Source of the DNA: Malassezia japonica
Taxonomy: Eukaryota > Basidiomycota > Malasseziomycetes > Malasseziales > Malasseziaceae
DNA length: 64,000 nt
Assembly: GCF_029542785.1 (NCBI RefSeq)
Contig: NC_083371.1
Location: 1-64,000, forward strand
Direction: 5' to 3'
The notes beneath the pieces are model-generated. The model saw nothing but the letters and a program-made list of their open reading frames with translations. It was not told where the DNA came from and made no database searches. The position numbers were made by a program, and so were the translations under genes. Shown piece by piece: positions 1-10,925 of the stretch. Position 1 is the first letter of the stretch; each line of letters begins with the position of its first letter.

Positions 1-357
1 AATCCTAATCCTAATCCTAATCCTAATCCTAATCCTAATCCTAATCCTAATCCTAATCCTAATCCTAATCCTAATCCTAATCCTAATCCTAATCCTAATC
101 CTAATCCTAATCCTAATCCTAATCCTAATCCTAATCCTAATCCTAATCCTAATCCTAATCCTAATCCTAATCCTAATCCTAATCCTAATCCTAATCCTAA
201 TCCTAATCCTAATCCTAATCCTAATCCTAATCCTAATCCTAATCCTAATCCTAATCCTAATCCTAATCCTAATCCTAATCCTAATCCTAATCCTAATCCT
301 AATCCTAATCCTAATCCTAATCCTAATCCTAATCCTAATCCTAATCCTAATCCTAAT
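1..357. repeat. Telomere: 59 perfect AATCCT hexamers
   Basis: The first 354 bases are 59 uninterrupted copies of AATCCT, followed by a partial AAT. Read on the minus strand toward the end this is TTAGGA, so the G-rich strand runs 5' to 3' off the left edge, as expected for a left chromosome end. The unit differs from the common fungal TTAGGG at one base and no TTAGGG copy is interspersed. The array passes directly into unique sequence at about 358; no subtelomeric helicase gene or long satellite follows. The spacer 358-554 contains nothing I recognise apart from the presumed promoter of the first gene. Confidence 0.95.
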
Positions 358-554
358 TATTCGCATGTCATTTATTTTGTCGCGCGTGCTAAAATTGTAA
401 TGGGAATTGGTCAATCAACACAGTGACAACATTATTCGCATTTGTCTAATAAGCATGACAATTCTGAACGTGATGTATCCATTCTATTTTTTCGCATCAT
501 TTGGCAAGGTCCAATCTGTTATAATAAGTGACACCGTAATACTGTGCCAAGGCC

Positions 555-2399
555 ATGATCTTTATTTTTGTGCTCTTATGTCTAGTGCTATCTGGTTTAG
601 CAAAGGCAGCCCCAAGCTGTCGATGTGCCCGTGGTGATCCTTGCTGGCCCACGGCTGCTGACATCCGTGCGTTACAAAATAATCTCTCGGATCCGACAGC
701 GTTCTTGTCGGACATACGTCCACCCGCGAGTGTATGTCATGGCGAAGAATACAACCCTGATGCATGTACGTTTGTACAAGCAAATTGGGCAAATGATGTG
801 TGGCGCACCTCCCTACCAGGTGCCGCAGTAAGCCCGATTCTTGAGTCGGAAGCTCCTTATAATTTTGATCCAACCCAACGACTCGTATGCGACTATTCAA
901 CTCCAGCAAATTCAACATGCGCTCAAGGACGGGTGCCGTCGCTTGGTGTAGCTGTCAAGAACGAAAATGATATTGCTACAAGCCTCGTATTTGCGCATAA
1001 GCATAACCTGAGGGTAGTCGTGAAAAACACGGGACACGATATGCTGGGTCGCTCTATGGGGGACCACGCATTTATGATCTGGACGCATCAACTGAAAGAC
1101 CGTGAGATAAAATCAAAGTTTGTCCCAGCCGGTTGCTCTGCGGATGCAAAGGAGCGGGCCGTTGTACGCTTGAGCGCAGGCGTGCAATGGTCTGAAGCAT
1201 ACGACCTTGTTGCGGCAAGCCCCGACTTTGTCGTGGGAGGGCTCAGTGTCAATGGCACCGTGGGAGCTGCAGGTGGTTGGTTAACCGGCGGAGGACATTC
1301 GCTTGTCAGTCCGTCATATGGTCTAGGCGTGGATAACGTGGTCCAAATGCGCGTGGTTCTTCCATTCTCTGACCAAGACACTGTCCCGCGTATCGTTGAT
1401 GTATCAGCTTGCTCGCACCCTGACCTTTTCTGGGCGCTGCGAGGAGGAGGTGGCGGCACTTTCGGCATCGTTACCGAGGTATTCTACCGATTGCACAAAG
1501 ATGAGCCCGGCCTTTTGGCTACGTTTTCGGCCTCGACCCAGAACGTGACTCAGTATCAAGCGATGGTCAGTACATATTATCGTGATGTTGCAACCCTCTC
1601 GCGGGACCAGTGGGGGGGTTACGCATTCTTCACCCCGCAGCCAGCGAAGGATAACAGCCCAGGCAAGTACAATGTGGCGGTTCTCATGTACTCTGCAAAC
1701 ACGTCGAGTGGTGATCGACTGCAACAAGTTAACGCGACGGTTCAACAGCTTCTCTCAAACCTCAGTACCATTATGGATCCATCATCAGTCTCCTCAGGTG
1801 TTCATGAGGTGGAGTCGTGGAAGCAAGGCATGAAAGTATTAGGAAATATCATGCACCAATCGGGAAGCAGTGCACTTACTCGCCGAGCTTCAACCCAGAA
1901 CTCTGATGCTGAGCAGCTTGCTGATGCTTCAGAGACTCTTACAAATATTCTTAATCAATTGGCCGGGTCAGTCAGCCGTCTTCTGACCGGCAATGCGCTG
2001 CAGGGTACATCTCCCGGTGAGCTAGCTGAAATCGCGACTACATCCGTGATAACCAACAGTCTCGTTGGTGGCGGCGCTGTATTGCGACCCTCGCGTAACG
2101 CATCGGGGCTTCACCCTCATTGGCGCTCTACGCTGATTGAAACCATTGCAACACCTCTTGATCCAACACTTCTTCCTAATGTCTCTAAAGCATTCTTCAA
2201 CTTATCTGGGCCTGACGGTGGCGCGGCTTATCTGAACGAGGCTGGGTACTATGACCCTTACTGGCCGTCATCTTTCTGGGGCTCGCATTACAACAAGTTG
2301 CTCTCCATTAAGCATAAGTATGATCCCAATGACCAGCTGGTCGTCTTGCGTGGCGTTGGTTCAGATCGCTGGAGTGAAGATCTTATGTGCTCCAAATAA
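555..2399 (+). CDS. Secreted FAD-linked oxidase, berberine-bridge/isoamyl-alcohol-oxidase type
   Basis: This 614-residue single-exon gene encodes a putative secreted flavoprotein oxidase. An N-terminal signal peptide of about 18 residues is followed by a cysteine-rich stretch (CRCARGDPCWP) typical of fungal isoamyl-alcohol-oxidase-like proteins. The FAD_binding_4 domain spans roughly residues 125-300. His161 in NTGHD is the expected covalent FAD attachment site, and GGWLTGGGHS is the phosphate-binding segment. I see no second cysteine at the usual bicovalent position, so a single covalent link is inferred. The C-terminal BBE segment (DPYWPSSFWG, then a YDPNDQL motif) is intact. The substrate cannot be read from sequence; alcohols, sugars and alkaloid-like amines are all used by the family. 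The ATG lies only about 200 bp from the telomere repeats. Confidence 0.88.
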   Translation: MIFIFVLLCLVLSGLAKAAPSCRCARGDPCWPTAADIRALQNNLSDPTAFLSDIRPPASVCHGEEYNPDACTFVQANWANDVWRTSLPGAAVSPILESEAPYNFDPTQRLVCDYSTPANSTCAQGRVPSLGVAVKNENDIATSLVFAHKHNLRVVVKNTGHDMLGRSMGDHAFMIWTHQLKDREIKSKFVPAGCSADAKERAVVRLSAGVQWSEAYDLVAASPDFVVGGLSVNGTVGAAGGWLTGGGHSLVSPSYGLGVDNVVQMRVVLPFSDQDTVPRIVDVSACSHPDLFWALRGGGGGTFGIVTEVFYRLHKDEPGLLATFSASTQNVTQYQAMVSTYYRDVATLSRDQWGGYAFFTPQPAKDNSPGKYNVAVLMYSANTSSGDRLQQVNATVQQLLSNLSTIMDPSSVSSGVHEVESWKQGMKVLGNIMHQSGSSALTRRASTQNSDAEQLADASETLTNILNQLAGSVSRLLTGNALQGTSPGELAEIATTSVITNSLVGGGAVLRPSRNASGLHPHWRSTLIETIATPLDPTLLPNVSKAFFNLSGPDGGAAYLNEAGYYDPYWPSSFWGSHYNKLLSIKHKYDPNDQLVVLRGVGSDRWSEDLMCSK

Positions 2400-2651
2400 A
2401 ATATAGTGAATCACTACAAATCTCTAGCAACGCTTATGTTAGTTAATACACTATATAGAATGGAACAAAGAAGTCGTTATTATATCTCTACTGAATTCAT
2501 TACAATTGGTGTTTCCGTGCGTGTGCCAAATGGCGTTCCCGAGCGATGCAAACATGCGAATAGCATATCAAATTTGTTCTTGTTGCTAAAATGAAAATTG
2601 CTATGCGTACGGACGTATAATAACTGAGAGCTGGGTATACAACCTTTACCA

Positions 2652-3695
2652 ATGACCACTGTTCAGCTTGTTGGAGACGCCAACGCCCCATTGCGTGAAT
2701 ACGACGGCAAGCGCCCTTACCTCAAGGAGGAAGATCACCTTGCCAGTGATATTTCGAAACCCGTCACTACAGCAATCGGGGAGAAATTTGGCTCGAGTAT
2801 TAACCTTGCCGCGCTCGCACAAGACACATCGCCCAAGGGAGATGACATCTTGCGTGATCTCGCCATTCGAGTGTCAGAACGCGGTGTATGCTTTTTCGAG
2901 AACCAAGAGCTGACTTATGACGAGCAGAACGTACTCGTCCAACGCATGGCGCGCCTCACTGGTTCATTGAAGGAATCTCACCTTCATCATCAGCCTGTAA
3001 CCGGCGACAAGAAGGAGGGTCACCGCTTTGAGGTATCGAATAAGATCATCGAGGAGCACGGCAAGGCCCTATTCCCCAGTCTCTTTTCCAACAATTATTG
3101 GCACGTGGATGGAACGTTTGAAAACGTTGGACCGGCGTATTCTTGTTTGCGTATCTATGCCGCTCCAGAAGCAGGCGGTGACACGCTTTGGTGTAGTCTG
3201 TATGACTGCTGTGATAAACTCTCACCGTCATTCCTCAAGTACCTCGAGACGCTTACCGCCGAGCACAGCGCGAAATGGTATCTTAACTTCACTGATAAGA
3301 GTAAGATAGCCCTTGACCGCGGTCATCCGGACAACTCGGACGTATCCATGACGACTTCTCACCCTGTTATTGCCACGCATCCAGTAACGGGCCGCAAGGT
3401 CCTGAATGTTAACCGCGCGTACACCACACATATCAACGGTCTCACTAAGGAAGAATCGGACTTGTTACTCGGTTATCTATACCGCATCATTAGCGACAAC
3501 CACGACATCCAAGTGCGGTTCCATTGGAACGCTAATGATGTGGCACTATGGGATAACCGCAGCACTGCCCATTGCGTCACTAATGACTACTTGGGCAAGA
3601 CACGATACGGAATTCGCTCTTTGAGTATCGGAGAGCGCCCGGAAGTCAACAAGGAGAGTATGACCAAAGCACAGGCGCTGGCCAACCAAGAGTAA
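2652..3695 (+). CDS. TauD/TfdA-family Fe(II)/2-oxoglutarate dioxygenase
   Basis: This 347-residue single-exon protein belongs to the TauD/TfdA dioxygenases, which use iron, oxygen and 2-oxoglutarate to hydroxylate small substrates. Sulfonates such as taurine are the classic ones, with release of sulfite. The iron-binding triad is visible: His151 and Asp153 in WHVDGTF, and His307 in NRSTAHCVTND. A downstream Arg (TRYGIRSL) is the likely 2-oxoglutarate carboxylate ligand. No signal peptide is seen, so the protein is probably cytosolic. It follows the oxidase by 252 bp on the same strand. The substrate is not established; the fungal family also contains alkylsulfatases and enzymes acting on other acids. 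Confidence 0.88.
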   Translation: MTTVQLVGDANAPLREYDGKRPYLKEEDHLASDISKPVTTAIGEKFGSSINLAALAQDTSPKGDDILRDLAIRVSERGVCFFENQELTYDEQNVLVQRMARLTGSLKESHLHHQPVTGDKKEGHRFEVSNKIIEEHGKALFPSLFSNNYWHVDGTFENVGPAYSCLRIYAAPEAGGDTLWCSLYDCCDKLSPSFLKYLETLTAEHSAKWYLNFTDKSKIALDRGHPDNSDVSMTTSHPVIATHPVTGRKVLNVNRAYTTHINGLTKEESDLLLGYLYRIISDNHDIQVRFHWNANDVALWDNRSTAHCVTNDYLGKTRYGIRSLSIGERPEVNKESMTKAQALANQE

Positions 3696-4044
3696 GCGGT
3701 ATGCCGCGTCATGTAGGACCAATTTGTATCCTATATTCGTAGCAAATCAGCTATGACTGTTTCTATTTTTACGAACTCTTGCGCATTTGACAACAAATAC
3801 TACAGCACTGCTGCAGTAGTGGTAAGCTAATCGAGCGGTCAGTCTCACTGGCCCATGCGGCGTTCATGAGCATCCAGTTGCAATTTATGTGAAGCCTCCA
3901 CATGAACGTGCGCGCGGCAGGGGTAAATTTGGACAATTCGCATGTCAAAAAGCAAGCGATGCGCGCTATGTGGCCTATGCTCCTTTGCCTGCAAGGGACA
4001 TTGCCAGGATACAGTCAACGCAATGTCCAAAAATTGGGCGCCCG

Positions 4045-7000
4045 ATGGCTGTGTCCTCCATATCTGCCATGCCGGAGGACTCCCCATCAAAGCGAGGCGC
4101 TATGGCCATGCTCTGCGGCAAGTTCCGGCGTCAGCAACCATCTGCGGCTGCCACCAAGGAGGACATAAAGAAAGAAAAGACAGATAAGCCCAATACAGCC
4201 ACAGTATCAGACTTTCTTCGATTTACGACTAGGACAGATCGGATCTGCAATGTAGTGGGACTCTTGTGTGCTTGTGCAGCGGGTGTCACCCAGCCATTGA
4301 TGACAATTGTACGTATCGTCTCATGGCCTTACCTCTAGGTATTTGGCAACCTGACACATTCCTTCTTGCTATTCTATCAAGTCCGCCGATCTGGCACGTC
4401 TCCAGAGGAGATTGACGCTGCACGCGTTCGACTCCATCATGATGCAAGAGACGACCTACTTTACCTTGTGTATCTCGGGATTGCTACCATGGCACTCAGT
4501 TATATGTATATGGCAGCCTGGGTATACACGGGAAACAGTGTTACGAGTCGTATTCGACAACGCTACTTGGCTGCAATTTTGCGGCAGGACATCTCCTACT
4601 TCGATACGGTAGGTGTAGGAGAGATGGTCAACCGACTTGAATCGGACACACAACTTATTCAAGAAGGTATCAGTGACAAAGTGCCAATTTCGTTTATGCT
4701 GCTATCAACATTTGTAGCTGGCTACGTCGTTGCATTTGTCCGCAGCTGGAAGCTGACATTAGTACTCATGTCCATCTTGCCATGTGTACTGGTGACTGGT
4801 GCAATTATGGGCTCATATGTGCTAAAGCTGCAAACCAGTGAGCTTGACAAGGTTTCCAAGGCGGCAAATGTAGCCCAGGAGGCGCTTTCTTCCGTCCGTA
4901 CAATCAAGGCATTCGGGTTTGAATTGGAAATGACTGCGCTCTACGACACCTGGAATAAGACTGCTACGACGTTGGGTTTCCGCCGTTCAAGAATCGCAGG
5001 AATTGGCATGGGAATCTACTTCTTCGTCATTTACTCCGCATACGCACTAGCATTTTTTTTTGGTGCCAAGCTCGTGGCCAACGGTGAAATTTTTGCCGGG
5101 AATGTCATCAGCGTGATTTTGTCCGTGATCATGGGCACCTTTAGTATTGCCATGCTTTCTCCTAACCTACAGGCACTGGGATACGCCGCCAGCGCCGCTG
5201 CAAAAGTGTTCCAAATTATTGACAGACCGCCCGCATTTGATTACGACGATCCAAATGGGGCTCGTCTGGAGCACTGCAATGGTTTGGTGAAGCTTGAGGG
5301 TGTCTCATTTTCCTACCCAGCACGACCTGATGTACCTGTTTTACATCAATGCTCGCTGACATGCGCTCCAAAACAGGTGACAGCGTTGGTGGGGGAGTCT
5401 GGCTCCGGCAAGAGCACAGTGCTCTCGTTGCTTCAGCGGTTTTACGACCCAACGGAAGGGGTCGTACTCTTTGACGGCAAACCCGTATCGGAATATAACA
5501 CACAGTGGCTCCGCTCCCAAATTGGCTTCGTTACACAAGAACCGATTCTTTTCGCAACGACGATTCGGAAAAATATCGAGTATGGCCTGTCACCTTCTAA
5601 TCGCGATGACCTTTCCTTGGAGGAAAAAAATGCCATGGTTGTCAAAGCTGCTTCAATTGCTAATGCCCATGCTTTTATTCAAAGTTTGCCAAATGGCTAC
5701 GACACATTTGTTGGCGAACGAGGATTTCTCTTGTCAGGTGGGCAGAAGCAAAGGATCGCTATTGCACGCGCAGTTGTCCGGGATCCGCCTCTCTTACTTC
5801 TCGACGAGGCGACATCTGCGCTAGATGCCGAATCTGAGTCTCTTGTGCAATTTGCGTTAGAAAGTGCATCCAAAGGCCGAACCACTATTGTCGTTGCACA
5901 TCGGCTCAGTACGATTAAGAATGCCGACAATATCATCGTGATGAGCTCAAAAGGTGGTCATATAATGGAACAGGGTACTCATACTGAACTACTTTTAAGG
6001 GGAAACACGTATGGTTCCCTCGTGCGTGCACAGAGGCTTCTCGTCCAACCAAAACTAGAAAATGTTGAAATCGGTTCGAGCTTGGCGCCTACAGTAAAGC
6101 AGTTATCTGTATCAGGATTTTCCTCTTATACAAACGGGAAAGGAGAGGAAATGACTGGTACCACAATTACTCTTGCAAATGATATTGAGTCTCAAACGAA
6201 GTTTGTTACCAATGCAAATGACTCCAGGTCCAATAAGCAGCGTTCCATGCCCTACCTCTTTTATCAAATTGCAAGGCTAAACGGGGACAGCACGTGGTCT
6301 CTTTTCGTGCCTGGAGCCATCTGCGGCGCTGCATTTGGGGCTGCTTACCCTTGCTTTGCAATTCTACTTGGCCGTTCGCTCTCAGATATGGCACCATGCA
6401 CGCATGCAAACCCTACCGTTTGTCCCTCGCCTGCAAATCAAACCATGCGATCTGCCATCAACCGTGAAGCCTTGTGGTTCTTCGTTATTGCTATTTTGGC
6501 AGCACTTGCAATTGGGACACAGACTTATTGTTTGATGTACAGTAGCGTTTTATTGATGGAACGCGTCCGGCGAAAAAGTTTTCACAAGATGCTGACGCTA
6601 GACACTTGTTACTTTGACGTGGAAGGACACTCTAGTGGTACATTGTCAAGCTCGCTTGGAGCTAACGCGTCGCAAATCAATGGTCTCTTTGGAATCACTA
6701 TGGGGAGCTTGATCCAATCCCTTTCAACGCTTATTACTGGCATCACGATTGCTCTTATCTTTGGATGGAAGCTCTCGCTTGTCGTTATTGCTTGTATCCC
6801 GGTAATCCTTGTTGCTGGCTTTATCCGTCTGCAGCTAGTCGTCCTGAAAGATGTCCGCGTAAAGGCCGTGAGCCAGACATCGTCGCAGCGCGCTTGCGAA
6901 GCGATCAGTGGTATTAGGACTGTCGCATCGCTTAACCTGCAAGAAAAATACTTGGAGATGTATCGTGATGATCTTCAAGGACCGACGAGCTTTGTGTTCA

Positions 7001-8067
7001 AAATCGCTATTTATGGTAACTTACTATACGCACTTTCGCAAGCTGTGTCATTTTGGATCACCGCCCTAGCATTTTGGTATGGATCGCACCTGCTTTCCAA
7101 CGGCGAGTACACACCTCTTCAGTTCTACACAATCTTTACTGCTGTTGTTTTTGGGTCAATACAAGCATCCAACGCGTTTAACTACGCTCCCGATATTAGC
7201 GCGGCTAAGCAAGCGGCTGCACAATGCGTCTCCCTGCTGAACACACCAAACTCTTTGGAAGCGCCCTTTGAGATAAAGACTCCAAATGGAGAGGTTCCCA
7301 GCGATGTTACGGGTCAAATTCAATTTGATAACGTACACTTCTCTTACCCTTCGAGACCATCCGTCCACGTGCTCCAAGGCCTGACCATCGACATTAGTCC
7401 TGGACAATCATATGCTCTTGTGGGAGGAAGTGGAAGCGGGAAGTCAACTGTTATTCAACTTCTCGAGCGCTTTTATGATCCAGTATATGGACGTATACTG
7501 CTGGACGGCAAAGACATCAAAGAATTGAGCATTTCGGAATACCGTAAGCATATTGCTATTGTCCCACAAGATCCTGTCATGTTTGAGGGTTCAATTGCTT
7601 TTAATATCATGATGGGATTGCAAGATGCAGAAAGTATGACCATGGAGGCCAAGATGAAATGTGTTTACGATGCGGCAAAGCAAGCAAATATCTTGGCTTT
7701 CGTTGAGTCACTTCCGGACCAATTCAATACTAATGTTGGTCACGCTGGCGTCCAGCTTAGTGGTGGTCAGAAACAACGTTTGGCTTTGGCGAGGGCCTTG
7801 GTCCGCAATCCAAAAATTCTATTGCTAGATGAAGCTACCTCTGCACTTGACTCTGAATCAGAGAAGTTAGTGCAAAATGCTTTGAAGGACGCTGCCAAAG
7901 GGCGAACGACCATTTCAATTGCCCACCGGCTTGCTTCAATTGTCAGCGCTGATCAAATCCTATGTATGCAAGATGGAATCGTGGTGCAGAGTGGAACTCA
8001 TGCCGAGCTTATGGCTACTGTTGGTCCTTATGCCAAGCTCGTTGCTTCCCAGAGCGTAAATTTGTAA
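4045..8067 (+). CDS. Full-size ABCB (MDR/P-glycoprotein-type) ABC exporter
   Basis: Two exons (4045-4308 and 4339-8067) separated by a 30-nt intron encode about 1330 residues in the TMD-NBD-TMD-NBD order of B-family exporters. Splicing restores the conserved run PLMTI|VFGNLTHSF in TM1. NBD1 has Walker A GESGSGKST (near residue 440), signature LSGGQKQR and Walker B LLLLDEATSALD. NBD2 has GGSGSGKST (near 1116), LSGGQKQR and ILLLDEATSALD. Both ATP sites look complete. The start is uncertain: in-frame ATGs occur at 3889, 4045 and 4069, and I chose 4045 by length. Family members export lipophilic drugs, lipids or the farnesylated mating pheromone (Ste6). Its position near the PKS cluster makes a lipid or metabolite export role possible. 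The gap 3696-4044 (349 bp) shows no gene. Confidence 0.93.
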
Positions 8068-8193
8068 TAGACTAAATTTGGCCAAATTAAAAATTGCCGG
8101 GAATCGATACGTTAAATCCTCGACGTAGCGCATAAGGCAATTCAAGATTAATAACCAACAATCCACAATGGAGGATTATTCACATTGTTAAGA

Positions 8194-8963
8194 CTACATA
8201 CCTACAAAAGAAAAGGCTACTACGGCCAATACTTCCATAAGGTACTGTAGAACGACCTTTTCAGCGAGAGTGCCGTTGTAAGGATGATCGGAAAAGGCCA
8301 AGTAGACATAATACGCAGAACGTACAAGCATGAAAGTCAAGGCAAGCAGGATACTGCATGAAGACGTATGCGCATGACCTGTGCAAACCCAATGGGTAGC
8401 TACCATGCCTAAGAGTACAACAGTTAGGCACAAATAAATGACATATCCTGCTTGGACCAAAACATTAAAGTGCACATTGCTTTGCGGGTTCTCTGCCACC
8501 GTTACCAGCATGTCCGTATTAGCTTCAAAACCAATAATAACGAGAACGAGTGCTGCAACATTGACGAGTATCAGCGTTACTCGAATAGCAACACGACCCT
8601 TGTCTGGTAATTGTCGAGTATTCGACGTCTGGGCAAGTTCATTAAAAAATCCTACCGCGGATGTCACCAAAAAGCTGTAACCAAATCCTTGAAGGATGTA
8701 TCCAGTAACTGGAATTGATAAATTATTGTAATTGGTGAGGTACCCAACGAGAAGGAGGATGTTCGCGACCAGTCGAACTAAGCACAGTTAACTAAAGCAT
8801 GGCACTTACTAGCACAAAACAAGGTCAAAAAAATGAATCCTAACCTGTTACCCTTTTGAGATCGTATGGCATTGAAAATAGACAGGAGCCCAAGCAAGCC
8901 AAAGATAGGAATGAAGACGACATCCAAAATAACGCTTCCGGGCCATGCCATGGTGGTAAACAA
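8194..8963 (-). CDS. Seven-TM fungal membrane protein, DUF7702/RTA1-like topology
   Basis: Two exons on the minus strand (8810-8963 and 8194-8777) flank a 32-nt intron (8778-8809). Joined, they give 245 residues in one frame. Seven hydrophobic segments are evident: VILDVVFIPIFGLLGLLSIF, the segment across the splice (LGFIFLTLFCA|IRLVANILL), one near GYILQGFGYSFLV, then four more ending at the C-terminus. The final LMEVLAVVAFSF helix and the first cytoplasmic loop resemble the fungal DUF7702 family, but I assign this only by pattern memory. The gene converges on the ABC transporter with a 126-bp gap. ATG 8963 is used; ATG 8951 is an alternative. The function is unknown. Confidence 0.7.
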
Positions 8964-9172
8964 TCCGTTCTAAGTGATCTACTCTAAGAGTTCTGATACA
9001 TTATTCAAATCTTGCACGGAACCAAAAATGCAATGCGTTCAGCACCCGCTATGGATGCGCGCCGCCCAAGGCCTCAAGTAGTTACAAGGAATCTGTCATG
9101 CGCCCACGTTCCTGAGCGGTCTTACTCAATCGATTCTGGCCAATCATATCCCCGCGATATCCCGAGATTGGC

Positions 9173-10417
9173 ATGCGAAACAACAAGTGTGGAGGAATGA
9201 ATGGCGCGCAACGCTTCATTTCCTGCGCTAATTACCGCGGCCGATCTACATCGCACGTACGCCGCCCTCTGGTGTTTCGCCACCCCCCCTCTCGCCATAT
9301 GATGTGGTCTGGTGTCGGAAAATCTTCAAGCAATAACGAAAACTCTGAAATCGAAGACCTAGAAGCAGAAATCGTTGAAAATGCCTTGAGCTTCGCAAGA
9401 CGCGCGCCCGCGCGGCACGGCGACGTACAATTGCGACGACCAGTTGGGATCCCAAGGCTCGAGTCTCGAGCTGGAGCACCCTTTGCAAGACTCTATGCTC
9501 CTGATTTATGGTCTTTTGACGTACCTATGGATGAATTTATCGAGTTCATTGATAACATGAACATTGTTTGCACAGAATTTGCTCCGCTACAAATTTTGGA
9601 CGTTGTGGGTTCGTTTGTCGGTATGGTACCATACCACTGGGCCCAATTGGCGGGTACAATCGTATCCTTGGGCTCAAAAGCTACTGTGTACGCGTTAAGC
9701 AAAATTCGTGGAGAAACGTTTCTTCGGCGGGCGAACGCCGAGTACTTCAATCCAAGAGGACTCAAAGTTCAAATGTGCACGACTGATGCGCTGGTCCGGC
9801 TCGGGCACATCCCGAGCGAGGCAGCAACTATTCCTGCTCTTAACCATGAAACTGCAGTGATGTCTATTGAAGAGCGCCGATTGTCGGGCATGATGCCGTG
9901 GTTGTCGCCATTGACTGACAAGGTGCCACCACCAGCACCACAGACCAATAAGCTGAAGGCACTTAGCAACAGGCAAGCGGAACGTGCTTCCAAGAAGGCC
10001 CAGCGAAAAGCCATGAAAAACCGAATTCATGCTTTTGAAAAACAAGGCTTGGGACCGGGAGAGGCGGACCAGATGTTTGCCACTCTCCGATCGAAGGGAG
10101 AGTTTACACCCAGGCAAGTTGACAAGATGGAGAAGGATTTCTTGAAGGGAGAGAGGGAGCGAGACAAAGAACAACGAGAATATGGAAAAGAGCGTGCAAA
10201 AATCGAAAGGGAGGCAGAGAAAGACATTGGAAAAGCGTATCGGAAAGGAAAGATGGACGACGTGCAAAAGGCAGAGCGAGAGCGAATCCAGGAGCTCACA
10301 AAGCTGGACCGCGAGTATAACAAGGAGCAGCTGAAGCACAAGCGGAGCTTTGAAAAAGAAGACAAAGAGAGGAAGAAGGGCCATAAAGCGGCTTGGCTCC
10401 TAATTCATCAACTATAG
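9173..10417 (+). CDS. Uncharacterised fungal protein with charged coiled-coil tail
   Basis: This 414-residue single-exon ORF resembles a widespread but uncharacterised fungal family whose core reads like VPMDEFIEFIDNMN, followed by GSFVGMVPYHWAQL and a short alanine/glycine-rich hydrophobic stretch, then FNPRGLKVQ. I recognise the pattern but know no function. From about residue 265 the protein becomes extremely rich in Lys, Glu and Arg (KERAKIEREAEKDIGKAYRK is one segment), predicting a long charged coiled coil or single alpha-helix. No signal peptide is convincing. Several in-frame ATGs exist near the start (9173, 9197, 9299), so the N-terminus is uncertain. Confidence 0.75.
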   Translation: MRNNKCGGMNGAQRFISCANYRGRSTSHVRRPLVFRHPPSRHMMWSGVGKSSSNNENSEIEDLEAEIVENALSFARRAPARHGDVQLRRPVGIPRLESRAGAPFARLYAPDLWSFDVPMDEFIEFIDNMNIVCTEFAPLQILDVVGSFVGMVPYHWAQLAGTIVSLGSKATVYALSKIRGETFLRRANAEYFNPRGLKVQMCTTDALVRLGHIPSEAATIPALNHETAVMSIEERRLSGMMPWLSPLTDKVPPPAPQTNKLKALSNRQAERASKKAQRKAMKNRIHAFEKQGLGPGEADQMFATLRSKGEFTPRQVDKMEKDFLKGERERDKEQREYGKERAKIEREAEKDIGKAYRKGKMDDVQKAERERIQELTKLDREYNKEQLKHKRSFEKEDKERKKGHKAAWLLIHQL

Positions 10418-10925
10418 ATTGTGATAGACATTTGAACACGAGTGCTTGACTATGGGTATGAATGTCATATTCGGTCATGGTGCATTCGTAATGATCAGTA
10501 AAAAATGGCGGACACGACTCGCTGCAATGATCTGTTATAGCACGAGCTATTCTAAGTTAAGGACGTTGATATGCATTTACTGGTGCAAAATCATATGAAA
10601 TGTGACTTAGTATGTTATTCTCGGTGTTCCTATTTGAGAAGCCATTGGATCATCCAAGTCTTGGCCTAAATGTGCACCCTCGAGCGAGTTTAATCAATGT
10701 TGAAAGAGGTCCTTACGCCTTGGTTATGACATCATACAGCGAGTTGGCCTCCGGCTTTCCGGTAACCGTATCTATGATTGCTGAGCAATTTCTATTTAAG
10801 CCTGCGCACGTGCCAACGTTGGCAGCTCCCTGTTTTCGCATGTCAAAACGCCGTGTGATCAGTGGGCTACGTGCGTCTTGGCGTATAATGGAGCGCTAAT
10901 ACCTTTATCGTCCTCCTTCGTTGAC
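10418..10925. other. Intergenic, no gene recognised
   Basis: About 500 bp lie between the coiled-coil gene and the Rua1-like regulator. No conserved ORF, RNA gene or repeat was recognised. Short open frames occur but lack family resemblance. It presumably holds the regulator's promoter and 5' UTR. Confidence 0.6.

Noticed and set aside
3799..3822. Near-palindrome around CTGCTGCAGTAG as an operator
   Set aside because: Imperfect, single copy and without a partner regulator; chance is adequate.
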